Positions 50,658 to 59,191 of a stretch of DNA of 64,000 bases are shown here, in pieces. Each line of letters starts with the position of its first letter. Within the stretch, counting starts at the first letter, position 1. The notes under the pieces were generated by a model. That model did not search any database, had not been told where the DNA came from, and worked only from the letters and a program-made list of their open reading frames with translations. The position numbers were made by a program, and so were the translations under genes. This stretch comes from Lachnospiraceae bacterium (GTDB lineage: Bacteria > Bacillota > Clostridia > Lachnospirales > Lachnospiraceae), in assembly GCA_024698345.1 (NCBI GenBank), contig JAILRH010000083.1, forward strand, positions 27,430 to 91,429, in the 5' to 3' direction.

Positions 50658-51008
50658 TTACTCCTCCTCTATTTCGACTGCTCCGTCTTTAAGTAATTGA
50701 GTGTATACTTTGTTAGTAAGATATATTGTATATCCCCAATCTTCTATAACCTCGTTCCTTTTACTCATTTCGACATAATCTATATCTTTCTTTACTTTGA
50801 TTATATCGTCCTTGTTTTCTGCGACGACTTCGACATACTCCTCTTTTTTGTGATAAGATTTTAAGCGTTTACTTTCGCCTACCTGCTTAAGTTCGTCGTA
50901 TTCATCAACTATGTACCTTGCTGATACTATCCTGTAATGCTTTGGCTCTTGCTTTTTGCACCCTACTAACAATAATGCTAATATGCTAATTAATACTATC
51001 TTTTTCAT
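50658..51008 (-). CDS. Small lipoprotein
   Basis: MKKIVLISILALLLVGCKKQEPKHY: signal peptide with lipobox LLVGC; start adjusted, ATGA-coupled. Confidence 0.75.
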   Translation of the reverse strand: MKKIVLISILALLLVGCKKQEPKHYRIVSARYIVDEYDELKQVGESKRLKSYHKKEEYVEVVAENKDDIIKVKKDIDYVEMSKRNEVIEDWGYTIYLTNKVYTQLLKDGAVEIEEE

Positions 51009-51235
51009 TCGTCCACAACCTTTCTCCCACACTCTGGGCAATACTTCGGAGTATATTCCCACTCGTATACTTCTCCCGTGTACTCGTCAACTTCTCGCCT
51101 TGAATAATCAATTATTTCCGTTCCGCATTTTTCACACTTAAAGCCGTCAACTATATTCCATTCTGATATATTTCGTGTCTCCTCAATAATTTTAACTTTT
51201 GAAAAATCGGTCAAATTGTTTGTTTTCTTTTTCAT
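51005..51235 (-). CDS. Zinc-ribbon small protein
   Basis: CEKCGTEIIDYSRREVDEYTGEVYEWEYTPKYCPECGRKV. Confidence 0.7.
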   Translation of the reverse strand: MKKKTNNLTDFSKVKIIEETRNISEWNIVDGFKCEKCGTEIIDYSRREVDEYTGEVYEWEYTPKYCPECGRKVVDE

Positions 51236-51425
51236 TTGTTGCCTCCTCGTAATGCTCACAACTATGCTTTCCTTCATCCGTTAAAATGTTTTCAATATGA
51301 ACCATCACTTGTTCTATGATTTCAATTTCTCCGTTGCACTCATCAATTTTGCATTTTAATATTTGTTTTTTTAATTTCAATTTGTCGTTCAGTTGAACTA
51401 ATTGATTATACATTGTATCTTTCAT
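51192..51425 (-). CDS. Coiled-coil small phage protein
   Basis: MKDTMYNQLVQLNDKLKLKKQILKCKIDECNGEIEIIEQVMVHIE; ATGA overlap. Confidence 0.6.
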   Translation of the reverse strand: MKDTMYNQLVQLNDKLKLKKQILKCKIDECNGEIEIIEQVMVHIENILTDEGKHSCEHYEEATNEKENKQFDRFFKS

Positions 51426-51589
51426 TCTTCCGCCTCCTGCTCTAGCCATTCTTTTATTGATGTTTTACAATTATGATGATTGCACATATTATCGACATTA
51501 ATAAAACAGTCCTCACAAGATAAAATATCATAGAAAAAATTAACTAACTCTTCTTTACTCATTTCTTTTATTTTTTCAAAATTCGTCAT
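51422..51589 (-). CDS. Cys/His-rich small protein
   Basis: MTNFEKIKEMSKEELVNFFYDILSCEDCFINVDNMCNHHNCKTSIKEWL. Confidence 0.65.
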   Translation of the reverse strand: MTNFEKIKEMSKEELVNFFYDILSCEDCFINVDNMCNHHNCKTSIKEWLEQEAEE

Positions 51590-51729
51590 TGTTCCACCTC
51601 TATTTTGCACTTATGCCCTAAAGATGGCTTAAAAAATAGTCCGCATTTTTCGCACTTCATAACCGTTGTCTGTTGTGCAAGATTTTTTTCAAACCATCTT
51701 TGTGTTTCTTTGTCATATTTCACTTTCAT
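51586..51729 (-). CDS. 47-aa zinc-knuckle protein (not in ORF track)
   Basis: MKVKYDKETQRWFEKNLAQQTTVMKCEKCGLFFKPSLGHKCKIEVEQ*; ATGA overlaps both neighbours. Confidence 0.7.
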   Translation of the reverse strand: MKVKYDKETQRWFEKNLAQQTTVMKCEKCGLFFKPSLGHKCKIEVEQ

Positions 51730-51998
51730 TCTTCCTTATTACCTCCCTGGAAGTGCTTTCCTACAACCTTTGCAATATCCTCAAATGTGCCCTCTCTTTG
51801 CTTGGCATATTTAAACTCGCCCCAGTCTTCATTATTTAACTCCTTTACTGCTCTAATCATAGAATCAAGGTCTCTTTCATTTATCACCTTGCTCTTCAGG
51901 AGTCCTGCTATAATCATTGACGCTTCAGTCATTAATGTGATTTTATTTCCCTCCATGTGCAAGTCATTCCCGTTTCTATTCTCGTTAATACTAATCAT
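51726..51998 (-). CDS. Hypothetical phage protein
   Basis: 90-aa ORF in coupled chain. Confidence 0.6.
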   Translation of the reverse strand: MISINENRNGNDLHMEGNKITLMTEASMIIAGLLKSKVINERDLDSMIRAVKELNNEDWGEFKYAKQREGTFEDIAKVVGKHFQGGNKEE

Positions 51999-52102
51999 CT
52001 CTAGTTCCTCCTCATAAATCTGTTCATAATATGCTTCCTGTGTTCTGTTGGGACAGTGTTCCCGACATTTGTGTCGGGAGCTTCCATCCCTAATTCCCTA
52101 AC

Positions 52103-52222
52103 TCAATCATAAATCTCATTGCATGCATCATCCCATCCTTTGCTGTACTCATCTGATGCATCACAACCACCTGTTCTATGAATTATCTCTAGTACTGTTT
52201 GAATCTTTATCGTCTCGCTCAT
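52103..52222 (-). CDS. 39-aa hypothetical protein (not in ORF track)
   Basis: MSETIKIQTVLEIIHRTGGCDASDEYSKGWDDACNEIYD* with SD. Confidence 0.55.
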   Translation of the reverse strand: MSETIKIQTVLEIIHRTGGCDASDEYSKGWDDACNEIYD

Positions 52223-52373
52223 CTGTCTCCTCTCTGGTAGTGACATTAATGTCCTTACCACACTTTCCATAAGCAGGTCGCTTGAATCTTTTCAGAGCTT
52301 TCTTGTCTATCCTGCCCTTATCAACGTCCGTTCCGATCTGCTCGATTACTACATAGTTTTTGTTTACACTCAT
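52176..52373 (-). CDS. Hypothetical phage protein
   Basis: 65-aa ORF. Confidence 0.5.
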   Translation of the reverse strand: MSVNKNYVVIEQIGTDVDKGRIDKKALKRFKRPAYGKCGKDINVTTREETDERDDKDSNSTRDNS

Positions 52374-52391
52374 ATTTCGCCTCTCCTTTAA

Positions 52392-53783
52392 TTACTTCTT
52401 GTAAGCTTCATGAGTTCCGTCCAGATACCGTTCTTCTTCTTTTGTTAAAGAAAAGCCAAACATTTTGAGAATATTTACAATGGCATTTGCCTTTTTAGCT
52501 CTTTCGTTATCAAATTCATTATTGTAATTATGCGCTTCACCAAAATCGCAGCCATCATACATAGCTAAAAGCATTTGGTAAGGTACAGGATAACCATTTA
52601 TTATCTCTACCAGGTTTTCTTTTTCCTCATCTGTCAAGTTCCAATAATTCTTGTCTTCTCCATAAACCAAATTGTTTAGCGCACATAAAACAACAGCTCT
52701 CCTACAAGATGGACTGTAGAGAGTAAACACTCCCCACATCTTCTCTGTAAGTTCTTCAGCTTTCACCCATTCAATATTTTTGAGAAGAATCTGTTCAATT
52801 GTTGTAGTGATTTTTTCTGACAAATCATCTTTTAAAGCATTAAGCACCTTTTTATTTTTTCTTTTGAGCTTTTCTTCTTCCGAAAGACCTTTCTGCTTTT
52901 CTTCTTTTTTTGTTTTTTCTGCAATAATAATTTTTGAAAAGGACCTGCTATAGTAAAGAATTCCGTCCACTTTTTTCAACTTGATTTTGTCCGGGACGTC
53001 TTTGTCCAAATCAATTTCTTTGATAACCTTCCACTTATCTTCCCAGCTGTAAATCCTGTCCGCCTCTTTAACAATTAAGTAATTCTTGTTGAGCTGTTCC
53101 AAAATCTTTTTATAGTTTTCTTCTCGTTTTTCCTCAACAGCTGCAGTATTGGCCATGTATTTTAAACTCTTACTATCTCTTGCATTCTTAAGTATTTCAT
53201 TTCGCTTTTTTAAGTCCTTAACTTTTTCCAACGATATCAGGTCTTGAATGTTCAGCTGAAAGTTATCGTCCTCTTCCTTTTTCTTTAATTCTTCCTGGTT
53301 AAGTTTGGCTATATTGATACGGTGATAGATAGTTGTCTTTGAAAATCCTGTTTTTTCGGATACACTTTCTACCGTCTCTCCTAGATCCAACATCAGCTGA
53401 AAGCTTTGTGCCTGCTCATATACAGTCAAATTATTTCGCTGCATATTCTCTTCAAGCATTATGCTTATCTGATCACTCTTGCTTATTCCGCTGACAACTT
53501 TACACGGGACCTTATCAAGTCCGGCTGCTTTTGCCGCAGCTAATCTTCTATGACCAATCAAAACTACGTATTTCTTTAATGCAGCTTTTCGAATGTCCGG
53601 TTGCTCATCAGCTGGTAGTTTCAAACACTCTTCAGGCATTACTGTCAAATTTTGCATTATGCCATTCTTTTTAATTGACTCAATTAACTCGCTTATATCC
53701 CCCACATCCAATCTCGGATTGTCCGGATGTGGATTAATCTTGAAGATATCAAGCATCGTAATCATTCTCATTTCTTGCTTCAT
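52392..53783 (-). CDS. ParB/Spo0J-family nuclease-domain protein
   Basis: FKINPHPDNPRLDVGDISELIESIKKNGIMQNLTV, IGHRRLAAAKAAGLDKVPC, HTH QSFQLMLDLGETVESVSEKTGFSKTTIYHR; start adjusted. Confidence 0.88.
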   Translation of the reverse strand: MKQEMRMITMLDIFKINPHPDNPRLDVGDISELIESIKKNGIMQNLTVMPEECLKLPADEQPDIRKAALKKYVVLIGHRRLAAAKAAGLDKVPCKVVSGISKSDQISIMLEENMQRNNLTVYEQAQSFQLMLDLGETVESVSEKTGFSKTTIYHRINIAKLNQEELKKKEEDDNFQLNIQDLISLEKVKDLKKRNEILKNARDSKSLKYMANTAAVEEKREENYKKILEQLNKNYLIVKEADRIYSWEDKWKVIKEIDLDKDVPDKIKLKKVDGILYYSRSFSKIIIAEKTKKEEKQKGLSEEEKLKRKNKKVLNALKDDLSEKITTTIEQILLKNIEWVKAEELTEKMWGVFTLYSPSCRRAVVLCALNNLVYGEDKNYWNLTDEEKENLVEIINGYPVPYQMLLAMYDGCDFGEAHNYNNEFDNERAKKANAIVNILKMFGFSLTKEEERYLDGTHEAYKK

Positions 53784-53803
53784 TTCAATCTCCTTTCTCT
53801 TCT

Positions 53804-53968
53804 CTACATTCTCATCTTCCAACTGCACTTATCGCACTGTGCAGCCGAAAGCCTTCCGTTGGTGGTCCTGTAAGTAATACTTCCACCACATTCACATTTG
53901 GCTGTTTTCTCGCCGTTCTTTATTGCTGCAAGAATCATCTGCAGCTTATTAATTGAATTCATCATCAT
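53804..53968 (-). CDS. About 54-aa zinc-ribbon protein (not in ORF track)
   Basis: M(M)MNSINKLQMILAAIKNGEKTAKCECGGSITYRTTNGRLSAAQCDKCSWKMRM*. Confidence 0.65.
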   Translation of the reverse strand: MMMNSINKLQMILAAIKNGEKTAKCECGGSITYRTTNGRLSAAQCDKCSWKMRM

Positions 53969-54236
53969 TGTTTATCCTCTTTTTTTCAAAGTATATTTTT
54001 TCTAACTCCAACACTACTTGCAGAGTTATTTTTCTAACAAATTCTGTATTCCCATATTTGAGTGTTAGCTTTTCTGCTTCATCCATTAACAATTCCCAAT
54101 ACGAGTCATTGTCTCTTGGATTTCTGTATTTAAAAAATAATTTCCAAACATCGCAGACAAACTGATAATATAGCTTTAATCTTTTTTCGGTCATATCACT
54201 CCACTTCTTCCACGTAGATATATATTCCTGGTACAT
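53949..54236 (-). CDS. Hypothetical phage protein
   Basis: 95-aa ORF. Confidence 0.6.
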   Translation of the reverse strand: MYQEYISTWKKWSDMTEKRLKLYYQFVCDVWKLFFKYRNPRDNDSYWELLMDEAEKLTLKYGNTEFVRKITLQVVLELEKIYFEKKRINNDDEFN

Positions 54237-54594
54237 CCGCCCAAAATTTTTCTATGATTTCCGAAACCACCAATGCATCATCCTTCCAATAATGCAACTT
54301 AGTCATTACGTCCTTGAGCATCTTTTGGAGGTTATCTGTATCAGGCTTGCTTGATTTCCATTCTCCGTTTATATGATTTCCTTTGATTGGGAAGCACCAT
54401 TTCACTAACAGCCTTACCGGTCCTGTATATTCTATTTCCGGAACGTACTTTCCTAAATGTGCTTCCAGTTTCTGTTTAGCTGCTTTCAGTTCTGGTGGAT
54501 CATAAAAAACAACCCTACCATTTTTTGTTGATACTTTATGTTCCTGATGAGTTACCGTTGGTGGTATCATCGGAATGAAAAATTTAATTTCCAA
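54196..54594 (-). CDS. RusA-family Holliday junction resolvase
   Basis: IPPTVTHQEHKV, KPDTDNLQKMLKDVMTKLHYWKDDALV; TTG start proposed after AAAGGAGAT because the N-terminal extension overlaps a cruciform. Confidence 0.8.
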   Translation of the reverse strand: MEIKFFIPMIPPTVTHQEHKVSTKNGRVVFYDPPELKAAKQKLEAHLGKYVPEIEYTGPVRLLVKWCFPIKGNHINGEWKSSKPDTDNLQKMLKDVMTKLHYWKDDALVVSEIIEKFWADVPGIYIYVEEVE

Positions 54595-54618
54595 TTCAAA
54601 ATCTCCTTTCGCCTTTAA

Positions 54619-54684
54619 GTCAATGTCAGTGGAAGGAGTTGTGTTGTGCGTGAGCGTAAACGCACAACTACTTTCCACATTGAC
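54619..54684. repeat. Long imperfect inverted repeat (cruciform)
   Basis: gtcaatg..tggaa..gttgtgcgt[8 nt]acgcacaac..ttcca-cattgac: 21 paired positions. Confidence 0.85.
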
Positions 54685-54731
54685 GTTTACGGAAATGCCA
54701 ATATATATATGAAATATATATATGTGTTTTC

Positions 54732-54870
54732 TTCCAAATCGGAAAATATCGATAAATAATCGAGAATTTCCAAGTTTTTTTCCAAATCGGAAAATATCGA
54801 TAAATAATCGAGAATTTCCAAATCGGAAAATATCGATAAATAATCGAGAATTTCCAAATCGGAAAAAAGA
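54732..54870. repeat. 36-bp iteron-like tandem repeats, about 3.5 copies
   Basis: tttccaaatcggaaaatatcgataaataatcgagaa at 54732, 54780, 54816, 54852; one 12-bp expansion between copies 1 and 2. Confidence 0.93.
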
Positions 54871-54900
54871 AAATCATTCGAGTTTTTCCATTTCCATTTT

Positions 54901-57117
54901 TTATTTTTTTACGATTTCACCGCTGCTTAATACTAAGAATCCGCCATGCTCTTTTAATCTATTTTTCACAGTTTTTTCTGTCACTCCCATCGCTTCTGCC
55001 ATATTCGCAAGAGTGACTTTTCCACCTTCAAATGACTTTAAACTTTCATAATTTTGTTCTACTGTTTTAATTCGTTCCTTCTTTTTATCTTCCGGAGTCT
55101 TTTTATTATTAAAATTTTTCTTCCAAGGACTCCCCTTGCTGTTCTCAATAACGATATCTCCCAGTGCTCCTGATTTGTCCTGCTTATGTATTGGATAATC
55201 AAACCACAGGTTTACCGGACTGAATTTTGGAAACTCTCTAAGAGTCCCTTCGATTCGCCATGCTGTCCTATTTAAAACTTCGGCGCTCTTTTCTGTTAAT
55301 CTTTCCAGTAATTCATCATATTGGTCATCACTAAGCATCTCTTTGCAAGCTTTCTTCATCTGGGCACTGCTACATATATCGTCCTGAGATACATGGAATT
55401 TCCAATCGTTTACATACTCTTCCAGAACTCCCATACACACTTCACATGCTGCATTATTTATTGCATTTTCATTTATTGCATCTGTTGTTTCAAGTTCAAT
55501 TAAGTCAAGTAGCGCGTCCGGATCACGTGCAAACACTCCGGAACCTGAAGCCCTGTCCATTGATTTCTTACCGCCTTGGGAACCCTTTGAATGATGATGG
55601 CAATATATAACCGCGCATCCAAGCTCCGTACATACCTTGTCGAATTGGTTGCAAAAATGAGCCATTTGGTCAGCTGAGTTTTCATCGCCAGTAATGATTT
55701 TGTAAATAGGGTCGATAACAATAGCCAAATAATCCTTTTTAGCAGCTCTTCTAATCAACTTTGGAGCTAGCTTATCCATTGGTATCGAACGTCCTCTCAG
55801 ATTCCATATGTCTATATTGGCCAAGTTGCTAGGCTTCAATCCTAAAGCGTTATATACGTCCTTAAATCTATGTAAGCAGGACGCTCTGTCTAATTCCAGA
55901 TTCACGTATAGCACCTTACCTTGTGTGCAGTTCCATTCAAGCCATTTAGAGCCTTCTGCAATAGCGATACACATCTCTATTAATGCGAATGACTTACCTG
56001 CTTTTGATGGTCCTGCAATAAGCATTTTATGGCCTTTTCTAAGTACTCCTTCAATTAACGGTTCTGCGAGCTCCGGCATATCTTCCCATTGTTCCGATAA
56101 ACTTTCTGGATCAGGAAGGTCATCATTGATTGATTCAATCCATTCTTTCCATTCGTCCCAGGACTCTTTTCCGATATTGGTATCGATAAGAAACTGTTTA
56201 CTGTCTCCACGAACTACTCCAGGCATTCTTGAAAGTCTACTTGGATTCTTATTCTGCGTGTCTACAACTAATCCATTTTTCTTGCAGACAGAATAAAGAT
56301 ATTCAACTCGCTTTCTGTATTCATCATATGTTGGAGCATCAACCTTCACGATGGCATGTATACTCTTTTTTCCACTGAATACCAAGCACGCTATAGGCAG
56401 CTCTAATTCTCTGAGAATGGCATTCTGCTTATCAAGCTCCATTGCGTCTGATTCTACAAGTGCATATTTATATTCGGTCACATTATCATTTCTGACACCT
56501 TTGCCATCAAGTGGATTGAATCTAATCCATGCTCCAGCTTCTTTTTTGTAATCTCCAAGAACGGCTCCTATATCGCCTTTACATTTATTTAATGCCTGAA
56601 TAAGCTCCCCTGCTGTTCTGTCCCAATTTCCTTTTGTTGGCAGGTATTTACCATCTTTCTCCCATGTCTCTGTTACATACCCAACTATTTCGGTTGAATC
56701 AAATAATGTTTCTATGTATGTTATTAAGTCTTTAACAGGATCCCAATTGGTAGGGACATGTATGTCCTTACCTTCAATCCACGCGGAGTCGACCACCACT
56801 AAATCATCTTTTGCACCAATTAAGTCATTCCAACCCAACTCATGATACTCTTTACGTTGTGGTATCCATCCATTATCCTTTGCCATTTGAACTATAGTAC
56901 CGGCTGTAACCGGAACGGCAGTACCTCTGAACGTTTCCCATTTGCGAAAACATTCACCCTTGTGGTATCTGCCGTCTTGCTTGCTCCAATTATCCCAATC
57001 ATAAGCAGTGTAACCTGCTTCCTTGAGTGCCATACCAACATTAATCCATTCTTGATAATCAAGAGAGCTAGGTTGGATATATTCAAGTAATTCAATTAAA
57101 TTAATGTTATTTTCCAT
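54901..57117 (-). CDS. Phage primase/helicase-like replication protein (PriCT + primase-pol + AAA_25)
   Basis: QEWINVGMALKEAGYTAYDWDNWSKQDGRYHKGECFRKWETF; FSGKKSIHAIVKVDA; Walker A LIAGPSKAGKSFALIEM. Confidence 0.88.
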   Translation of the reverse strand: MENNINLIELLEYIQPSSLDYQEWINVGMALKEAGYTAYDWDNWSKQDGRYHKGECFRKWETFRGTAVPVTAGTIVQMAKDNGWIPQRKEYHELGWNDLIGAKDDLVVVDSAWIEGKDIHVPTNWDPVKDLITYIETLFDSTEIVGYVTETWEKDGKYLPTKGNWDRTAGELIQALNKCKGDIGAVLGDYKKEAGAWIRFNPLDGKGVRNDNVTEYKYALVESDAMELDKQNAILRELELPIACLVFSGKKSIHAIVKVDAPTYDEYRKRVEYLYSVCKKNGLVVDTQNKNPSRLSRMPGVVRGDSKQFLIDTNIGKESWDEWKEWIESINDDLPDPESLSEQWEDMPELAEPLIEGVLRKGHKMLIAGPSKAGKSFALIEMCIAIAEGSKWLEWNCTQGKVLYVNLELDRASCLHRFKDVYNALGLKPSNLANIDIWNLRGRSIPMDKLAPKLIRRAAKKDYLAIVIDPIYKIITGDENSADQMAHFCNQFDKVCTELGCAVIYCHHHSKGSQGGKKSMDRASGSGVFARDPDALLDLIELETTDAINENAINNAACEVCMGVLEEYVNDWKFHVSQDDICSSAQMKKACKEMLSDDQYDELLERLTEKSAEVLNRTAWRIEGTLREFPKFSPVNLWFDYPIHKQDKSGALGDIVIENSKGSPWKKNFNNKKTPEDKKKERIKTVEQNYESLKSFEGGKVTLANMAEAMGVTEKTVKNRLKEHGGFLVLSSGEIVKK

Positions 57118-57119
57118 AT

Positions 57120-58703
57120 CTATTCCTCAGGGCAGAATGTAGCCGGATTAATACCGGTTGGAATTTTCCAGCCGTTTGCTGCTATTCTGTCTATTATTTT
57201 TTTTGCTGTTTCAAACTGCCAGGTACCTACTTTTACGAATCCTTTACTTTCTAAAAATCTAATTTGTTTAGGAGTAGTAAGACCTGCTTCTCTTCTTGCT
57301 GATAATTTATCAAGAATTAATTTAGCTTTACCTGCATTGTCAATTTCATCCGGATAAATTCCCAGTTTTTCAAGTGTTTTTATCTGATTTTTAGTTGCTG
57401 GTCCCATCTCCCAACCAAAAGCTGGAACATAATTTGCCAAGTCCTCTGCTTGTATGCTCATTTCAAATTGCAATGGATCAACCAGCTTACGTTTTCTGTG
57501 TCTCATTTCTTTCAGCTGCTGTGCCAGTGCTTCTTCTCTTTGAGCAATGACGTCCTGCTGTGCTGTTTGCTCAGCTTCTTCCAAATCAACCGGGCACGCT
57601 GCATCTGCAATATTCTCTGTCATCTTCTTTGCTACTTCTTCATTTTCACAAATCAAATGAGCTGGGTGACACAATTCATGGCGTTCTGTATGCCACAAAA
57701 AATCTAACAAGAGTAAGTCTTGCTTTCCTGGATAAAGTCTTGTTCCACGCCCTACCATTTGCGAATATAAAGCTCTTACTTTTGTTGGTCTAAGAACAAC
57801 TACGCAATCAACTGATGGGCAATCCCATCCTTCTGTAAGAAGCATCGAATTACAAAGAACGTTGTATTTATCCTCTTCAAATTCTTTCAGAACCTCTGCT
57901 CTATTGTCGCTACTTCCATTTACTTCAGCTGCTTTAAAACCTTTTTCATTTAGAATGTCTCTAAATTTTTGACTTGTCTTAACCAGTGGTAGAAATACTA
58001 CCGTTTTTCTGTCGCTACAATATTTTTTCATCTCCTCAGCAATTTGGTACAAATAAGGATCCAGTGCTGTGTCAATATCACTTGTACTGAAATCTCCTGC
58101 CTGTTGCTTAACAGAGCTTAAATCTAAAGTTAATGGGATTGTTTGAGCTTTGATTGGCGTAAGATAGCCTTCTTTGATAGCTTTTGGTAATGTGTATTCG
58201 TAAGCCAAAGAATTGAAATAAGTTCCAAGATTTCGCATATCACCTCTGTCCGGAGTTGCGGTAACTCCAAGAACATTGGCTGTGTCAAAATGACTTAATA
58301 CCTTTTGATAGCCATCTGATATGCAATGATGTGCTTCATCAATAATGATTGTGTCAAAAAAATCTTTATTAAATTTAGCAAGTCTATTTTCTCGTTGCAG
58401 AGTCTGGACTGACCCAACTGTAATCCTAAACCAACTACCGATGCATGTTTGTTCTGCTTTTTCTGTCGAACACTCAAGTCCAGTTGCTTTTTTTATTTTA
58501 TCTGCAGCCTGTTCTAGCAATTCTCCTCTATGTGCAAGAATTAAAACTCTCTTCCCTTGTTTAACGCATTCTTCTGTTATTTTTGCGAATACAATAGTCT
58601 TTCCGCATCCTGTTGGAAGGACGAGCAATGTTTTAGCATTGCCCTCTTCCCACTCATTAAATACCGAATCCATTGCTTCATTCTGATAAGGTCTTAATTC
58701 CAT
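57120..58703 (-). CDS. DEAD/DEAH-box helicase
   Basis: LVLPTGCGKTIVFA, IIDEAHHCISDGYQ, VGRGTRLYPGK. Confidence 0.93.
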   Translation of the reverse strand: MELRPYQNEAMDSVFNEWEEGNAKTLLVLPTGCGKTIVFAKITEECVKQGKRVLILAHRGELLEQAADKIKKATGLECSTEKAEQTCIGSWFRITVGSVQTLQRENRLAKFNKDFFDTIIIDEAHHCISDGYQKVLSHFDTANVLGVTATPDRGDMRNLGTYFNSLAYEYTLPKAIKEGYLTPIKAQTIPLTLDLSSVKQQAGDFSTSDIDTALDPYLYQIAEEMKKYCSDRKTVVFLPLVKTSQKFRDILNEKGFKAAEVNGSSDNRAEVLKEFEEDKYNVLCNSMLLTEGWDCPSVDCVVVLRPTKVRALYSQMVGRGTRLYPGKQDLLLLDFLWHTERHELCHPAHLICENEEVAKKMTENIADAACPVDLEEAEQTAQQDVIAQREEALAQQLKEMRHRKRKLVDPLQFEMSIQAEDLANYVPAFGWEMGPATKNQIKTLEKLGIYPDEIDNAGKAKLILDKLSARREAGLTTPKQIRFLESKGFVKVGTWQFETAKKIIDRIAANGWKIPTGINPATFCPEE

Positions 58704-59164
58704 TAAAATTCACCAGCCTTAAACGTTGGTGCAGCTGCACTATCACCGTAAGATGGTTCTAAAAATCTAACAATCTGATTAGCCTGTCTTTCATCTCCAT
58801 CTTTATTTTTATATGTATGAATGCTTACTTTACATCTACCTCTAGAGCCAGGGACAAGATTCCAGTTCATTGATATCTTTTCGCCTTTCTTTCTCTGGCC
58901 AATTGATGTAAAGAACGCGCATAGCATTCCTTCCGTCTTGCTGTGTAAAAATAAGTTGTGATTAATAGTTGTACTCTTTCCATCCGGGGCTGTGATTTTA
59001 ATCGCAAGCACAGCTTTATTGCATGGTGGAAGCTTTTCACTTCCGTTATGTCTTGCCCTCTCAAAAGAAATAACCTCAAATGGATATTCGCCCTCCGGAA
59101 GAAGTACAAACTCCGAGTCATTTTCAATTGTGTCATCCCATCCAAATTCTCTTTCTAATTCCAT
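58703..59164 (-). CDS. DUF669 phage protein (SSB-like)
   Basis: FVLLPEGEYPFEVISFERARHNGSEKLPPCNKAVLAIKI. Confidence 0.85.
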   Translation of the reverse strand: MELEREFGWDDTIENDSEFVLLPEGEYPFEVISFERARHNGSEKLPPCNKAVLAIKITAPDGKSTTINHNLFLHSKTEGMLCAFFTSIGQRKKGEKISMNWNLVPGSRGRCKVSIHTYKNKDGDERQANQIVRFLEPSYGDSAAAPTFKAGEF

Positions 59165-59191
59165 ATTCTTATGTCTCCTTTTCTATTTGTA

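Noticed and set aside
54732-54870. 36-bp direct repeats as a CRISPR array
   Set aside because: Copies are contiguous without unique spacers and no cas genes are nearby; iteron/operator interpretation fits better.
54668-54877. 69-aa minus ORF with repeated FSIIYRYFPIWK (and + strand frame FPNRKISINNRE)
   Set aside because: Open only because the repeat unit (36 bp) is a multiple of 3; no SD, arises from the iterons.
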